From contig CAZIWX010000065.1 in the NCBI GenBank assembly GCA_964543125.1, positions 1 to 13,818 on the forward strand: a stretch of DNA of 13,818 nt. The letters are read 5' to 3'. The notes beneath the pieces are model-generated. The model worked only from the letters and a program-made list of their open reading frames with translations. It did not search any database and was not told the origin of the DNA. Origin of the DNA: CAZIWX01 sp964543125 (GTDB taxonomy: Bacteria > Fidelibacterota > UBA8477). A program made the translations under genes and the position numbers. This document shows positions 7,143-13,818 of the stretch, one piece after another (position 1 is the stretch's first letter; every line of letters starts with the position of its first letter).

Positions 7143-8340
7143 TGATCTTTCGATAGAGGGTTCGCTCAGCCATATCAAGTGCCGCAGCCGTTTTCCGTTT
7201 ATTAAAGTTGAAATTCTCCAGCGTGCGTGAGATGAGTTCTCTTTCGGCTTCGGCTGAGGTGACATTCCCAATCGTCCCCGGATTATAAATAGCCACATCT
7301 TCCGTGGTATCGCTCATTTCAGTTGCCGGGGGGTGCTGGACAATTTCCATGGATGATGGGAACGGTTTACCTGCCTTTTCGCCGAAAGACTGCGTCCAGC
7401 CGCCCTGCTGCATAGCCTCCTTCAACTCTTGCACATCCTGCCGGAGCATGAAAAGTTGCTGCAAAATCAATTCTCGTTCGGCTTGATCCACTGACCGATT
7501 CATGGGAACGGGCAAAAACGGATTTCCCGATTTTCCCGGATGCTTTTCGGCCTGTAAATAACGCCTAATAGTATCGGTTTTCAGGACGCCGCCTTTTTCC
7601 AAAACCACCGTGCTTTCCACAAAATTTTTCAATTCACGGATATTTCCCGGCCAGTCGTAATCCTGCATCACTTTCAGTGCGCCTTCAGAAAATCCTTTGA
7701 ATACGATTTGATTCCGGATAGCGCACTCCCGGGCAAATTTATTTGCCAAAAGGTCAATATCCCGACGCCGATTACGTAGTGGCGGAACGAAGATCGTCAC
7801 GGCTTTAAGCCGGTAAAACAGATCTTTACGAAAATGTCCCGCTTCCACATCCTCCGCCAGATTGCGGTTTGACGCGGCAATGATTCGCACATCCACCCGG
7901 ACCGGTTTGGAAGCGCCTACTGGCAGGAATTCACCCTGTTCCAGGACGCGCAACAGCTTCACCTGTGTTTCCAGGGGTGTTTCACCAATCTCATCAAGAA
8001 AAATTGTCCCGCCATTGGCAGTCTGAAAATAGCCTTTGCGGTCTTCACTGGCGCCGGTGAAAGCGCCTTTTTTATGGCCAAAAAGCTCACTCTCAATAAT
8101 TCCGGCAGGTATGGCGCCACAATTCACGATGACCAGCGGTTTGTGGGCTCTACGGGAGTGATTGTGAATAGCTGATGCAACCAATTCCTTGCCGGAACCA
8201 CTTTCCCCGGCGATCAAAACGGAAATATCCGTAGGCGCAACCTGGTCAATAGTTTCCAACATATCTTCTACCGCGGAAGAATTTCCCAAAATACCAAATT
8301 TGCGCTGTAAGTTTCGGATGTGATCGCTTACTTCACTCAT
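7105..8340 (-). CDS. Orphan sigma-54-dependent activator (AAA+ and Fis-type HTH)
   Basis: Bacterial enhancer-binding protein that opens sigma-54 promoters by ATP hydrolysis. The 411-residue chain begins almost directly with the AAA+ domain (about 15-260): Walker A GESGSGKE (45-52), the sigma-54-contacting loop GAFTGA (92-97), Walker B FLDEIGE (114-120), and the arginine-finger segment FRKDLFYRL (170-178). A roughly 100-residue linker follows, including a predicted amphipathic helix (about 285-312), and then a Fis-type helix-turn-helix at 363-403 (NKRKTAAALDMAERTLYRKI). There is no receiver, GAF or PAS domain, so activity must be set by a partner, by level, or be constitutive. The ATG at 8340 has GGGAG 5 bp upstream and lies 15 bp after the epimerase stop. 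No -24/-12 promoter was recognised in the window, so its targets are not visible. Confidence 0.93.
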   Translation of the reverse strand: MSEVSDHIRNLQRKFGILGNSSAVEDMLETIDQVAPTDISVLIAGESGSGKELVASAIHNHSRRAHKPLVIVNCGAIPAGIIESELFGHKKGAFTGASEDRKGYFQTANGGTIFLDEIGETPLETQVKLLRVLEQGEFLPVGASKPVRVDVRIIAASNRNLAEDVEAGHFRKDLFYRLKAVTIFVPPLRNRRRDIDLLANKFARECAIRNQIVFKGFSEGALKVMQDYDWPGNIRELKNFVESTVVLEKGGVLKTDTIRRYLQAEKHPGKSGNPFLPVPMNRSVDQAERELILQQLFMLRQDVQELKEAMQQGGWTQSFGEKAGKPFPSSMEIVQHPPATEMSDTTEDVAIYNPGTIGNVTSAEAERELISRTLENFNFNKRKTAAALDMAERTLYRKINEYAIPSKKRRS

Positions 8341-8355
8341 GTTCTCTCCCGATTG

Positions 8356-9288
8356 CTAACGGCCGGCGCCGCCGGTATCTCTGAACCACCGGGCGGTCCG
8401 CTTTAATCCGGCAACCACCTCCAGGGTGGGTTGCCAGCCCAGCAATTTCATAGCTTTGGTATGGTCGATGACGCTGCGCATTTGCTCGCCGGCCATGGCC
8501 GGTCCGTGTTTTTCCGCCACTCCCGGAGCTATTTCATCCCGCAGGGCTCGAAAAAGTTGATTCACATCGGTCTCAATTCCGGTTCCCACGTTCACAATTT
8601 CACTCTCCGGATAAGTCAGACCTGCGAGGTTGGCGCGCACGACATCTTCTACAAAAACATAATCACGGGTCTGCTTCCCATCCCCGTTGATCACCGGTTG
8701 TTCACCAGCCAGCATTTTAAAGCAGAATATGGCTACCACGCCGGCTTCCCCATGCGGATTCTGCCGCGGTCCATAAACATTGGCGTAGCGGGTGACAAAA
8801 TAATTCAAACCATAGACTTGCTTGTAAAAATGCAAGTATTTTTCAGTAGTTAATTTCGTAATACCATAGGGTGATAACGGACGCTGCGGGTGATCTTCAT
8901 CCGCCGGAAAATAATCCTGCTCACCATAGATCGCGCCCCCGGTCGAAGCAAACATGAATTTCCCAACCCCGTATTTTACACAATTTTCAAGCAAATTAAG
9001 GGTCCCCAGGACATTAACATCGGCATCATAACGAGGATCGGCTACCGACTTGCGTACATCCATTTGAGCCGCATGATGATTCACCACATCGAACTTCTCA
9101 TTAGCAAAGAGGTCAGCTACTGCTTTATCACGGATGTCCAACTGTACAAATTTCGCTTTGGGATTTACCAATTCCGGGCGTCCGGTAATGAGGCTATCCA
9201 ACACAACTACAGCGTGTCCTTCGGCAATGAACGCATCGGCGACGTGGGAAGCAATGAATCCGGCGCCGCCGGTAACAAGGATTTTCAC
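8356..9288 (-). CDS. NAD-dependent epimerase (UDP-glucose 4-epimerase-like)
   Basis: Extended short-chain dehydrogenase/reductase of 310 residues, most like UDP-glucose/galactose 4-epimerases, supplying activated sugars for glycans or LPS. The Rossmann motif TGGAGFIASH (6-15), the NAD-adenine-binding D31, NHHAAQMDVRKSV (70-82), the catalytic ST pair (115-116) in ASTGGAIYGE, and the YGITK catalytic Tyr141/Lys145 are all present, as is the DYVFVEDVVRA segment. The substrate could also be a related nucleotide sugar. The start is GTG at 9288, supported by GGAG 8 bp upstream. It is the first gene of the long minus-strand run after a gap of about 200 bp from uvrB; the promoter for the run should lie in that gap but I could not pick convincing -35/-10 boxes. 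Confidence 0.92.
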   Translation of the reverse strand: MKILVTGGAGFIASHVADAFIAEGHAVVVLDSLITGRPELVNPKAKFVQLDIRDKAVADLFANEKFDVVNHHAAQMDVRKSVADPRYDADVNVLGTLNLLENCVKYGVGKFMFASTGGAIYGEQDYFPADEDHPQRPLSPYGITKLTTEKYLHFYKQVYGLNYFVTRYANVYGPRQNPHGEAGVVAIFCFKMLAGEQPVINGDGKQTRDYVFVEDVVRANLAGLTYPESEIVNVGTGIETDVNQLFRALRDEIAPGVAEKHGPAMAGEQMRSVIDHTKAMKLLGWQPTLEVVAGLKRTARWFRDTGGAGR

Positions 9289-9424
9289 TATTTTTACTCC
9301 AATTTCAAAATTTTAGTCTTACCAATCTGCCCTTTGCGTCTGCCCGAGCTTGTTGAAGAACGCAAGGGAATTCATCAATTTATTATCCCAATTCCATTGA
9401 AGATCAGATGCTTCTGGCTGCTAT

Positions 9425-9470
9425 AAGCCGATTGCTCCGCAGCGAGCCTGGGGAGACAATCAGCTTTTTT
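9425..9470 (+). terminator. Strong rho-independent terminator, plus-strand orientation
   Basis: Stem arms AAGCCGATTG (9425-9434) and CAATCAGCTT (9457-9466) pair over 10 bp with one G-U; inside them CTCC/GGAG (9435-9438 with 9452-9455) and CAG/CTG (9440-9442 with 9448-9450) extend the helix to about 17 bp around a CGAGC loop. Six T residues follow (9465-9470) on the plus strand. On the minus strand only a short TT follows the hairpin, so the T-tract marks plus-strand transcription, although both neighbouring genes are on the minus strand. It may also weakly end uvrB transcription. The remaining gap (9289-9424) shows no other recognisable feature. Confidence 0.65.
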
Positions 9471-9486
9471 ATGGTAGTAGCACAAA

Positions 9487-11490
9487 TCATTTAGCGCCCA
9501 CCTTTTTCATCTCTTTTTCCAGCTTCTTAATTTCATCCCGTAAGAGTACAGCCCGCTCAAAGTCCAGGTTTTCCGCGGCAGTCAGCATATCTTTGCGCAT
9601 CAACTCCAGTAACTCATTTTTCTCATAAGTTTTACTATACCGGCGAATGGTTTCGTTAACCCGTTCAGCTTTTTTAATCAGAGTATCGGCTACCATTGTG
9701 GTACCCATGATCTCCGCGGCGGATTTGTAAATCGTTTCCGGGGTAATCCCATGTTTGCGGTTGTAGCGTAATTGTTTCTCCCGCCGCTGAGTAGTGATAT
9801 CGATAACCTTCCGCATGCTGGCAGTGATTCTATCCGCATAAAATATCACCCGCCCTTCCACATGGCGTGCGGCGCGGCCCGCGATCTGCAACAAAGAGGT
9901 TTCGCTGCGTAAGAATCCTTCTTTATCCGCGTCCAGAATGGTCACCAGGCTGACTTCCGGCAAATCAAGCCCCTCACGCAGGAGGTTAATCCCCACCAGC
10001 ACATCAAATTCCCCCAAACGTAGGTCCCGTAAAATTCCTACCCGCTCCAGCGAATCGATCTCCGAATGGAGATAGCGAACCCGGAGATTCAGATTGACCA
10101 GGTAATCAGTCAGGTCCTCCGACATACGTTTAGTCAGAGTGGTTACCAAAACCCGTTGCTTCCGCGCCACGCGCTTTTGGATCTCCTCAATCAGGTCGTC
10201 AATCTGATTTACGGTAGGCCGCACCTCAATTTCAGGGTCCATAAGACCGGTGGGGCGAATGACCTGCTCCACCACCACACCCCTGGATTGTTCCAATTCA
10301 TAATCAGCCGGGGTAGCTGATACAAAAACCACTTGCTTCAGAGCGGCTTCAAATTCTTCAAATTTCATGGGCCGGTTATCTCGGGCACTGGGTAGGCGAA
10401 AACCATATTCCACCAGGTTTTGCTTACGGGCAAGATCACCCCGGTACATGGCTCGGAATTGTGGAATAGTGGCGTGGGATTCATCAATGAACATGAGAAA
10501 ATCATCCGGGAAAAAATCCAACAGCGTATAGGGCCGTTCTCCCGGTTTACGTCCGGTCAGATGGCGTGAATAATTTTCGATACCACTGCAATATCCCATT
10601 TCACGAATCATTTCCAGATCAAAGCGGGTACGCTGTTCCAGCCGTTGTGCTTCCAACAGATTACCATTTTCGCGAAGTTCCCGCAAGCGCTCCCCAAGTT
10701 CTTCCGCGATAGACACAAGTGCGCGCTTTAACTTGGTTTCATCCGTGACAAAATGGCGTGCCGGGTAAAGCACAAATACCGGTTTGGTGGCGGTGATTTC
10801 ACCGGTTAGCGGATCGATCAGTGAAATTCCCGTAATCTCATTTCCCCAAAATTCGATCCGTACGGCAGAATCATCATACGCGGGGTAGATCTCAACCACA
10901 TCGCCCCGGGCCCGGAATTTTCCGCGTTCGAAATTCAGATCATTACGCTCATAAAAAATGTTAACCAGCTTTCGGTATAAATCACGGGGTTTGATCCGAT
11001 CCCCTTTTTTAATGATCACAATGCTTTTGGCGTAATCTTCCGGAGAGCCCAGGCCGAAAATACACGATACGGAAGCTACTACGATCACATCGCGCCGGGA
11101 GAGCAGGGCGCTGGTGGTCTTTAACCGGAGCTTATCGATCTCTTCATTCATGGACATGTCTTTTTCGATAAAGGTGTCCGTCACAGGCAGATAGGCCTCC
11201 GGCTGGTAGTAATCGTAGTAACTGATGAAATACTCCACCGCATTCTCGGGGAAGAATGATTTGAACTCGCCATAGAGCTGAGCCGCCAGCGTCTTATTAT
11301 GAGAAATAATCAAAGTAGGCCGGCCAATATTGCGGATGACGTTGGCCATGGTATAGGTTTTACCACTACCCGTGACACCTAAAAGAGTCTGAAAGGGTAT
11401 CCCGGATTTCACCCCGGCAGTCAATTGTTTTATGGCTTCCGGTTGATCCCCCTGCGGCTGATATTGAGTATGTAATTTAAACTCTGCCAT
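9487..11490 (-). CDS. uvrB: Excinuclease ABC subunit UvrB
   Basis: DNA-damage-verifying helicase of nucleotide excision repair: loaded by UvrA, it probes the lesion and then recruits UvrC for incision. The 667-residue protein has all landmarks in order: Walker A GVTGSGKT (38-45), the beta-hairpin that inserts between DNA strands (YYDYYQPEAYLP, 91-102), the damage-domain region (about 150-250), IDESH Walker B (335-339), the helicase motifs LREGLDLPEVSL and QIAGRAAR in the C-terminal ATPase half, and a final UVR motif (about 626-661) that contacts UvrC. Length is the family norm. ATG 11490 follows AGGACA, but the promoter boxes lie so close that the mRNA would be nearly leaderless. It stands apart from the downstream operon, separated by about 200 bp. 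No LexA box was recognised. Confidence 0.98.
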   Translation of the reverse strand: MAEFKLHTQYQPQGDQPEAIKQLTAGVKSGIPFQTLLGVTGSGKTYTMANVIRNIGRPTLIISHNKTLAAQLYGEFKSFFPENAVEYFISYYDYYQPEAYLPVTDTFIEKDMSMNEEIDKLRLKTTSALLSRRDVIVVASVSCIFGLGSPEDYAKSIVIIKKGDRIKPRDLYRKLVNIFYERNDLNFERGKFRARGDVVEIYPAYDDSAVRIEFWGNEITGISLIDPLTGEITATKPVFVLYPARHFVTDETKLKRALVSIAEELGERLRELRENGNLLEAQRLEQRTRFDLEMIREMGYCSGIENYSRHLTGRKPGERPYTLLDFFPDDFLMFIDESHATIPQFRAMYRGDLARKQNLVEYGFRLPSARDNRPMKFEEFEAALKQVVFVSATPADYELEQSRGVVVEQVIRPTGLMDPEIEVRPTVNQIDDLIEEIQKRVARKQRVLVTTLTKRMSEDLTDYLVNLNLRVRYLHSEIDSLERVGILRDLRLGEFDVLVGINLLREGLDLPEVSLVTILDADKEGFLRSETSLLQIAGRAARHVEGRVIFYADRITASMRKVIDITTQRREKQLRYNRKHGITPETIYKSAAEIMGTTMVADTLIKKAERVNETIRRYSKTYEKNELLELMRKDMLTAAENLDFERAVLLRDEIKKLEKEMKKVGAK

Positions 11491-11498
11491 TTTGTCCT

Positions 11499-11527
11499 AT
11501 AATACCGAAACAGGCCCGGGCAGTCAA
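11499..11527 (-). promoter_or_regulatory. Sigma-70-type promoter of uvrB
   Basis: On the minus strand TTGACT (11527-11522, one mismatch from the -35 consensus) and TATTAT (11504-11499, one mismatch from the -10 consensus) are separated by exactly 17 bp. Only 8 bp lie between the -10 box and the uvrB ATG, so transcription starting the usual 6-7 bp downstream would leave 1-3 bases of leader. This is the best promoter seen in the window. Confidence 0.7.
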
Positions 11528-11608
11528 TGAAAGCTTCCTTTCCGGGAAAAATATTTAAGCTGAAGTTCTCATTGTTTCAAATGGATTTCTGAATGAGATT
11601 AAATATCT

Positions 11609-13399
11609 ATGGATTTTCAAACTGTAATACTCTTCATCGTCCTGGGATTAGCCATTATTGCTTTCGTTCGGGAAATCTTCCCCCTGGAAGTAACGGCTTT
11701 CTCTACCATGGTCATCCTGGTACTCTTCGGGATCGTGAGCCCCCAAGAAGCGGTCTCTGGATTCAGTAACTCAGCGGTGATCACCATCGGGGCGCTGTTT
11801 GTTTTGAGCCATGCCCTGGTTAAAACCAATTTTCTCAATTTCATAGTCACAAAATTGGAGAACATCGGTGGAACACGGCAATGGACGGTCATTGCAATTT
11901 TGCTTATATCGGTAGCTTTCGTATCGTCATTTATCAATAATGTCGCAGCGGTAGCCATCACTATGCCGTTGGCAATGGAACTGGCTCGGCGTTTCAAACT
12001 TTCACCATCCCGCGTGCTGTTGCCCCTCTCCTACGCCAGTATTTTCGGCGGGACCATGACTTTGATCGGAACTTCGACCAATCTGTTGGTGAACGAACTG
12101 GTAACGGAAGCCGGGTATCCGCCCCTGGGAATGTTCGAGTTTACCCGTTTGGGCTTGATCTTCACTATTGTCGGTTTGTTCTATGTGTTCTATCTCGCTA
12201 AACGTGGAATGCCCAGTCGAGCCATCATTTCCAAGCTGACCCGGAAATATCGCATGATCTCGTATTTTACGGAAGTAAAGATAGCTTCAAATTCTCCATT
12301 GGTAGGTTCCACCTGCCTAAAGCAAGCGGTGAGTAGCCGGTTTAACATCATTATTTTGGAAATTCTGCGCGCCGGGCAAAAAATGAGTACCGATCTGCGA
12401 AATCGAATTCTACAACCCGGCGACATCCTGATCCTTCAAGGTAAACTGGACGATATAATGCGAATGAAGACCGAGCTTAAGGTCCGGTTACTCACTGATG
12501 TCAAGCTAAATGACGAAGATCTGAATGATGCTGAAAACGCGGTCCAGGAAGCCGTGTTAAGTCCCGGTTCTCATTTTATTGACAGCAGTCTGAAAAGCAT
12601 CAACTTCCGCGCTCGCTACGGATTGTTTGTACTCGCTATTCAACGGGCCGGAACGACCCTGCGGGAAAAAGTATCCCATATTCGTCTCAAGGAAGGCGAT
12701 ACCCTGCTGGTATTCGGTCACCGTTCGAAGTTTGATCAGCTCCGGTTATCACCGGATTTGTTTCTGTTGGAAGCGATTCCCATCCAGCTGCACAAAACCA
12801 AATTCTGGTGGTTACCGGTAATAATAATCCCGGCAATCATGATCCTGGCAGCTTTGGATGTCCTTGACATCATGACCGCCAGTTTGGTGGGTGTAAGTCT
12901 GTTGCTTTTATTCCGGGTATTAACCCCCCAGGAGATGTATCAAAGCATCAACTGGAGCGTGATTTTCCTCATCGCCGCTTTTATTTCCGTGGGTCTGGGG
13001 ATGGAAAATACTGAGGCTGCCAACTTGATCGCCGGTTTATTCCGGCACATTGGTAATGCCGTATCACCGCAATGGGCGCCCTACGTTGCCTTGAGCACGT
13101 TACTATTTGTAACCACCTTTATCACCGGATATTTATCGAATACTTCGGTCGCAATTATTCTCACCCCCATTGCCATCGCTATTGCCCTCAGTATGGGGTT
13201 CAGTCCCCGGCCCTTCATATTTGCGGTGGCCTATGCCGCTTCGGCCAGCTTTTTTACACCCATGGGTTATCATACCAACCTGATGGTATATGGCCCGGGC
13301 AATTACCGTGTGGGAGATTTCATGAAGGCGGGCCTGCCACTGAATATTCTGTTCTGGATCCTGGGCTCGGTGCTGATTCCTCTGTTTTGGCCATTTTAG
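11609..13399 (+). CDS. SLC13-family (DASS/CitT-type) transporter with two TrkA-C domains
   Basis: A 596-residue inner-membrane permease of the SLC13/ion-transporter superfamily, probably sodium- or proton-coupled uptake of an anion such as sulfate or dicarboxylate. Two membrane halves are seen: residues about 4-200 with the first substrate-loop motifs SFINNVAAVAITMP (107-120) and GTSTN (154-158), and 400-596 with the matching SNTSVAIILTP (510-520) and GYHTN (553-557). The cytoplasmic insert between them holds two RCK_C/TrkA-C ligand-sensing domains (about 218-290 and 312-385), each with the 'L.PGD.L...G' ending; these usually regulate transport. The ATG at 11609 directly precedes the first helix; only a weak GAGA lies upstream. 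It is transcribed divergently from uvrB with a 118-bp shared gap, and is alone on its strand. Substrate cannot be read from sequence. Confidence 0.92.
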   Translation: MDFQTVILFIVLGLAIIAFVREIFPLEVTAFSTMVILVLFGIVSPQEAVSGFSNSAVITIGALFVLSHALVKTNFLNFIVTKLENIGGTRQWTVIAILLISVAFVSSFINNVAAVAITMPLAMELARRFKLSPSRVLLPLSYASIFGGTMTLIGTSTNLLVNELVTEAGYPPLGMFEFTRLGLIFTIVGLFYVFYLAKRGMPSRAIISKLTRKYRMISYFTEVKIASNSPLVGSTCLKQAVSSRFNIIILEILRAGQKMSTDLRNRILQPGDILILQGKLDDIMRMKTELKVRLLTDVKLNDEDLNDAENAVQEAVLSPGSHFIDSSLKSINFRARYGLFVLAIQRAGTTLREKVSHIRLKEGDTLLVFGHRSKFDQLRLSPDLFLLEAIPIQLHKTKFWWLPVIIIPAIMILAALDVLDIMTASLVGVSLLLLFRVLTPQEMYQSINWSVIFLIAAFISVGLGMENTEAANLIAGLFRHIGNAVSPQWAPYVALSTLLFVTTFITGYLSNTSVAIILTPIAIAIALSMGFSPRPFIFAVAYAASASFFTPMGYHTNLMVYGPGNYRVGDFMKAGLPLNILFWILGSVLIPLFWPF

Positions 13400-13478
13400 T
13401 CCGGGCTGCCCCCGGCAACATCTTGACAGGGGTATAACTGATCCGCCAGCCACCGGATCCGCTGATAAAAAGATCAAA

Positions 13479-13541
13479 CCACCGATTACACAGAGGGCAC
13501 AGATATAGAGAAACCACGAATTTCACAAATTCACACGAATT
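13479..13541. repeat. Degenerate CACAGAT / CACGAATT-type intergenic repeat
   Basis: Two similar units follow each other at a period of about 35 bp: one starts CCACCGATTACACAGA at 13479 and ends in CACAGAT, the next starts CCACGAATTTCACAAATT at 13514 and ends in CACACGAATT. Shared blocks are CCAC, ATT.CACA and CAC(A/G)(G/A)A(T). I recall closely similar 'accacgaatttcacgaatt / attacacagatt' strings scattered between genes in many bacterial genomes, especially from the FCB group; this is memory, not a search. No open frame runs through it. Confidence 0.6.
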
Positions 13542-13664
13542 AAATAAAAGGGGGAATGGCTAATTCGGTTAAAAATAATCACACACTCTGATCCACTTCA
13601 GCCGCACGCTCCGTGGCTAAACCCTCCCGGCGCAGCCGCCTTCTTCGTTTTTACAGAAACAAAG

Positions 13665-13690
13665 TTACACTACCCGTTATGGCAGTGTAA
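13665..13690. repeat. Perfect 7-bp inverted repeat hairpin
   Basis: TTACACT (13665-13671) and AGTGTAA (13684-13690) are exact reverse complements around a 12-base loop that contains a further CC/GG pairing. On the plus strand a short TTTT follows after a few bases (13694-13697). It could be a weak terminator or a protein-binding palindrome; the sequence does not decide. Confidence 0.35.
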
Positions 13691-13702
13691 GTTCTTTTAT
13701 GT

Positions 13703-13731
13703 AAAAAAGGTTCAGGGTTCTCAAATCCTGA
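13703..13731 (-). terminator. Terminator-like hairpin after truncated MtaB frame
   Basis: Read on the minus strand, arms at 13731-13724 (TCAGGATT) and 13719-13712 (AACCCTGA) pair over 8 bp with one G-U, closing a four-base TGAG loop; ACC and then six T residues (13708-13703) follow. This is the layout of an intrinsic terminator. The upstream arm overlaps the last codons and stop of the MtaB-like fragment. Confidence 0.5.
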
Positions 13732-13818
13732 CCCGCCGGATGGCGGCCCGGCTTTTAGAGTCAGCGTTGTTGGTGACGGTGCAGGTATTGATGACGGTGA
13801 GGTCCACGGCTTCGCCGA
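13721..13818 (-). pseudogene. Truncated MtaB-type tRNA methylthiotransferase, fragment at window edge
   Basis: The minus strand at the right edge encodes 31 residues in an open frame entering from outside the window, including VINTCTVTNNADSKSRAAIR, and stops at TGA 13723-13721. The NTCTVTN.AD.KSR..IRR pattern, with the second of the three conserved N-terminal cysteines, is the hallmark of the UPF0004 domain of MtaB (the YqeV-type enzyme adding a methylthio group to t6A37 of tRNA), more than of MiaB or RimO. In intact proteins this region lies near residues 40-75 of about 430, and the chain goes on to the radical-SAM CxxxCxxC and TRAM domains. Here it ends at once, and no continuation appears in any frame of the next 300 bp. 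So the gene is cut off, by rearrangement or by a faulty assembly join. The 5' part lies beyond the window. Confidence 0.75.

Larger units (their letters stand above)
13400..13720. other. Gene-free region rich in repeats and hairpins
   Basis: About 320 bp downstream of the transporter carry no coding region I can support on either strand. The stretch holds a short GC hairpin right after the transporter stop (CCGGG/CCCGG, about 13402-13416, without a T-run), the degenerate CACAGAT/CACGAATT repeat (13479-13541), a G/C-rich patch (about 13600-13650) with short inverted repeats, and a perfect TTACACT/AGTGTAA inverted repeat (13665-13690). It lies between an intact gene and a truncated one, and so looks like a recombined or decayed junction. 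Confidence 0.5.

Noticed and set aside
7143..7298. Longer N-terminus for the LptE-like protein, up to 7298
   Set aside because: It would bury the lipoprotein signal 50 residues inside the chain and overlap the HTH-coding end of the sigma-54 gene; starts at 7142 or 7136 give a proper signal peptide.
11491..11521. LexA (SOS) operator at uvrB
   Set aside because: A single CTGT half-site is present in the spacer, but there is no matching ACAG at the right distance and no Gram-positive CGAAC-N4-GTTCG box.
13600..13660. Short minus-strand frame of about 22 codons rich in Arg and Glu in the right-hand gap
   Set aside because: It is preceded by a stop, has no start codon with a ribosome-binding site and resembles no family I know; the high G/C hairpins explain its composition.
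1..13818. CRISPR arrays, insertion sequences, phage genes, toxin-antitoxin or defence genes, tRNA and rRNA genes, riboswitches
   Set aside because: I looked on both strands and saw no regularly spaced repeats, transposase motifs, tRNA cloverleaf or conserved rRNA segments. A covariance-model scan (tRNA, Rfam) would be needed to exclude small RNAs fully.

Overview
The window looks like a chromosomal segment of a Gram-negative bacterium of moderate G+C. An LptE-type outer-membrane lipoprotein gene argues for an LPS-bearing double membrane. The uvrB promoter has sigma-70-type TTGACT/TATTAT boxes, not the Bacteroidetes type. The mix of genes (sigma-54 activator next to lptE, asnS, a TIGR00725 protein, fused-domain NAD synthase) and the CACAGAT/CACGAATT-type intergenic repeat remind me of FCB-group lineages such as Marinimicrobia or KSB1-like bacteria. 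That placement comes from memory, not from a search, and is weak.

Layout. From about 9288 down to 162 the minus strand carries a tightly packed run of genes that reads as one long transcription unit: sugar-nucleotide epimerase, orphan sigma-54 activator, LptE-like lipoprotein, asparaginyl-tRNA synthetase (asnS), TIGR00725/LOG-like protein, glutamine-type NAD+ synthase (nadE), dihydrofolate-reductase-like (RibD C-terminal) protein, family 2 glycosyltransferase, YqaA-type membrane protein, a decayed VOC/glyoxalase-like gene, and a DUF72 (YecE-like) protein. Gaps are mostly 1 to 41 bp and several junctions overlap, including a TAATG stop/start. Upstream, uvrB is a separate minus-strand gene with its own strong promoter. 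Divergent from it, on the plus strand, is an SLC13-type transporter with two cytoplasmic TrkA-C domains. The last 400 bp hold no intact gene: a degenerate repeat, hairpins, and at the right edge 31 codons of a truncated MtaB-type methylthiotransferase followed by a terminator-like hairpin.

How the genes fit together. Most are housekeeping genes (NAD synthesis, aminoacylation, nucleotide excision repair) with a cell-envelope theme at the head of the run (epimerase, LptE, glycosyltransferase, YqaA). The sigma-54 activator lies between the epimerase and lptE and may act on envelope genes, but its target is not visible here. I found no defence system, CRISPR array, prophage, insertion sequence or RNA gene, and no convincing novel multi-gene system. 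The most useful hidden items are two gene remnants (VOC, MtaB), a uvrB promoter that implies an almost leaderless mRNA, and a plus-strand terminator lying between two minus-strand genes.
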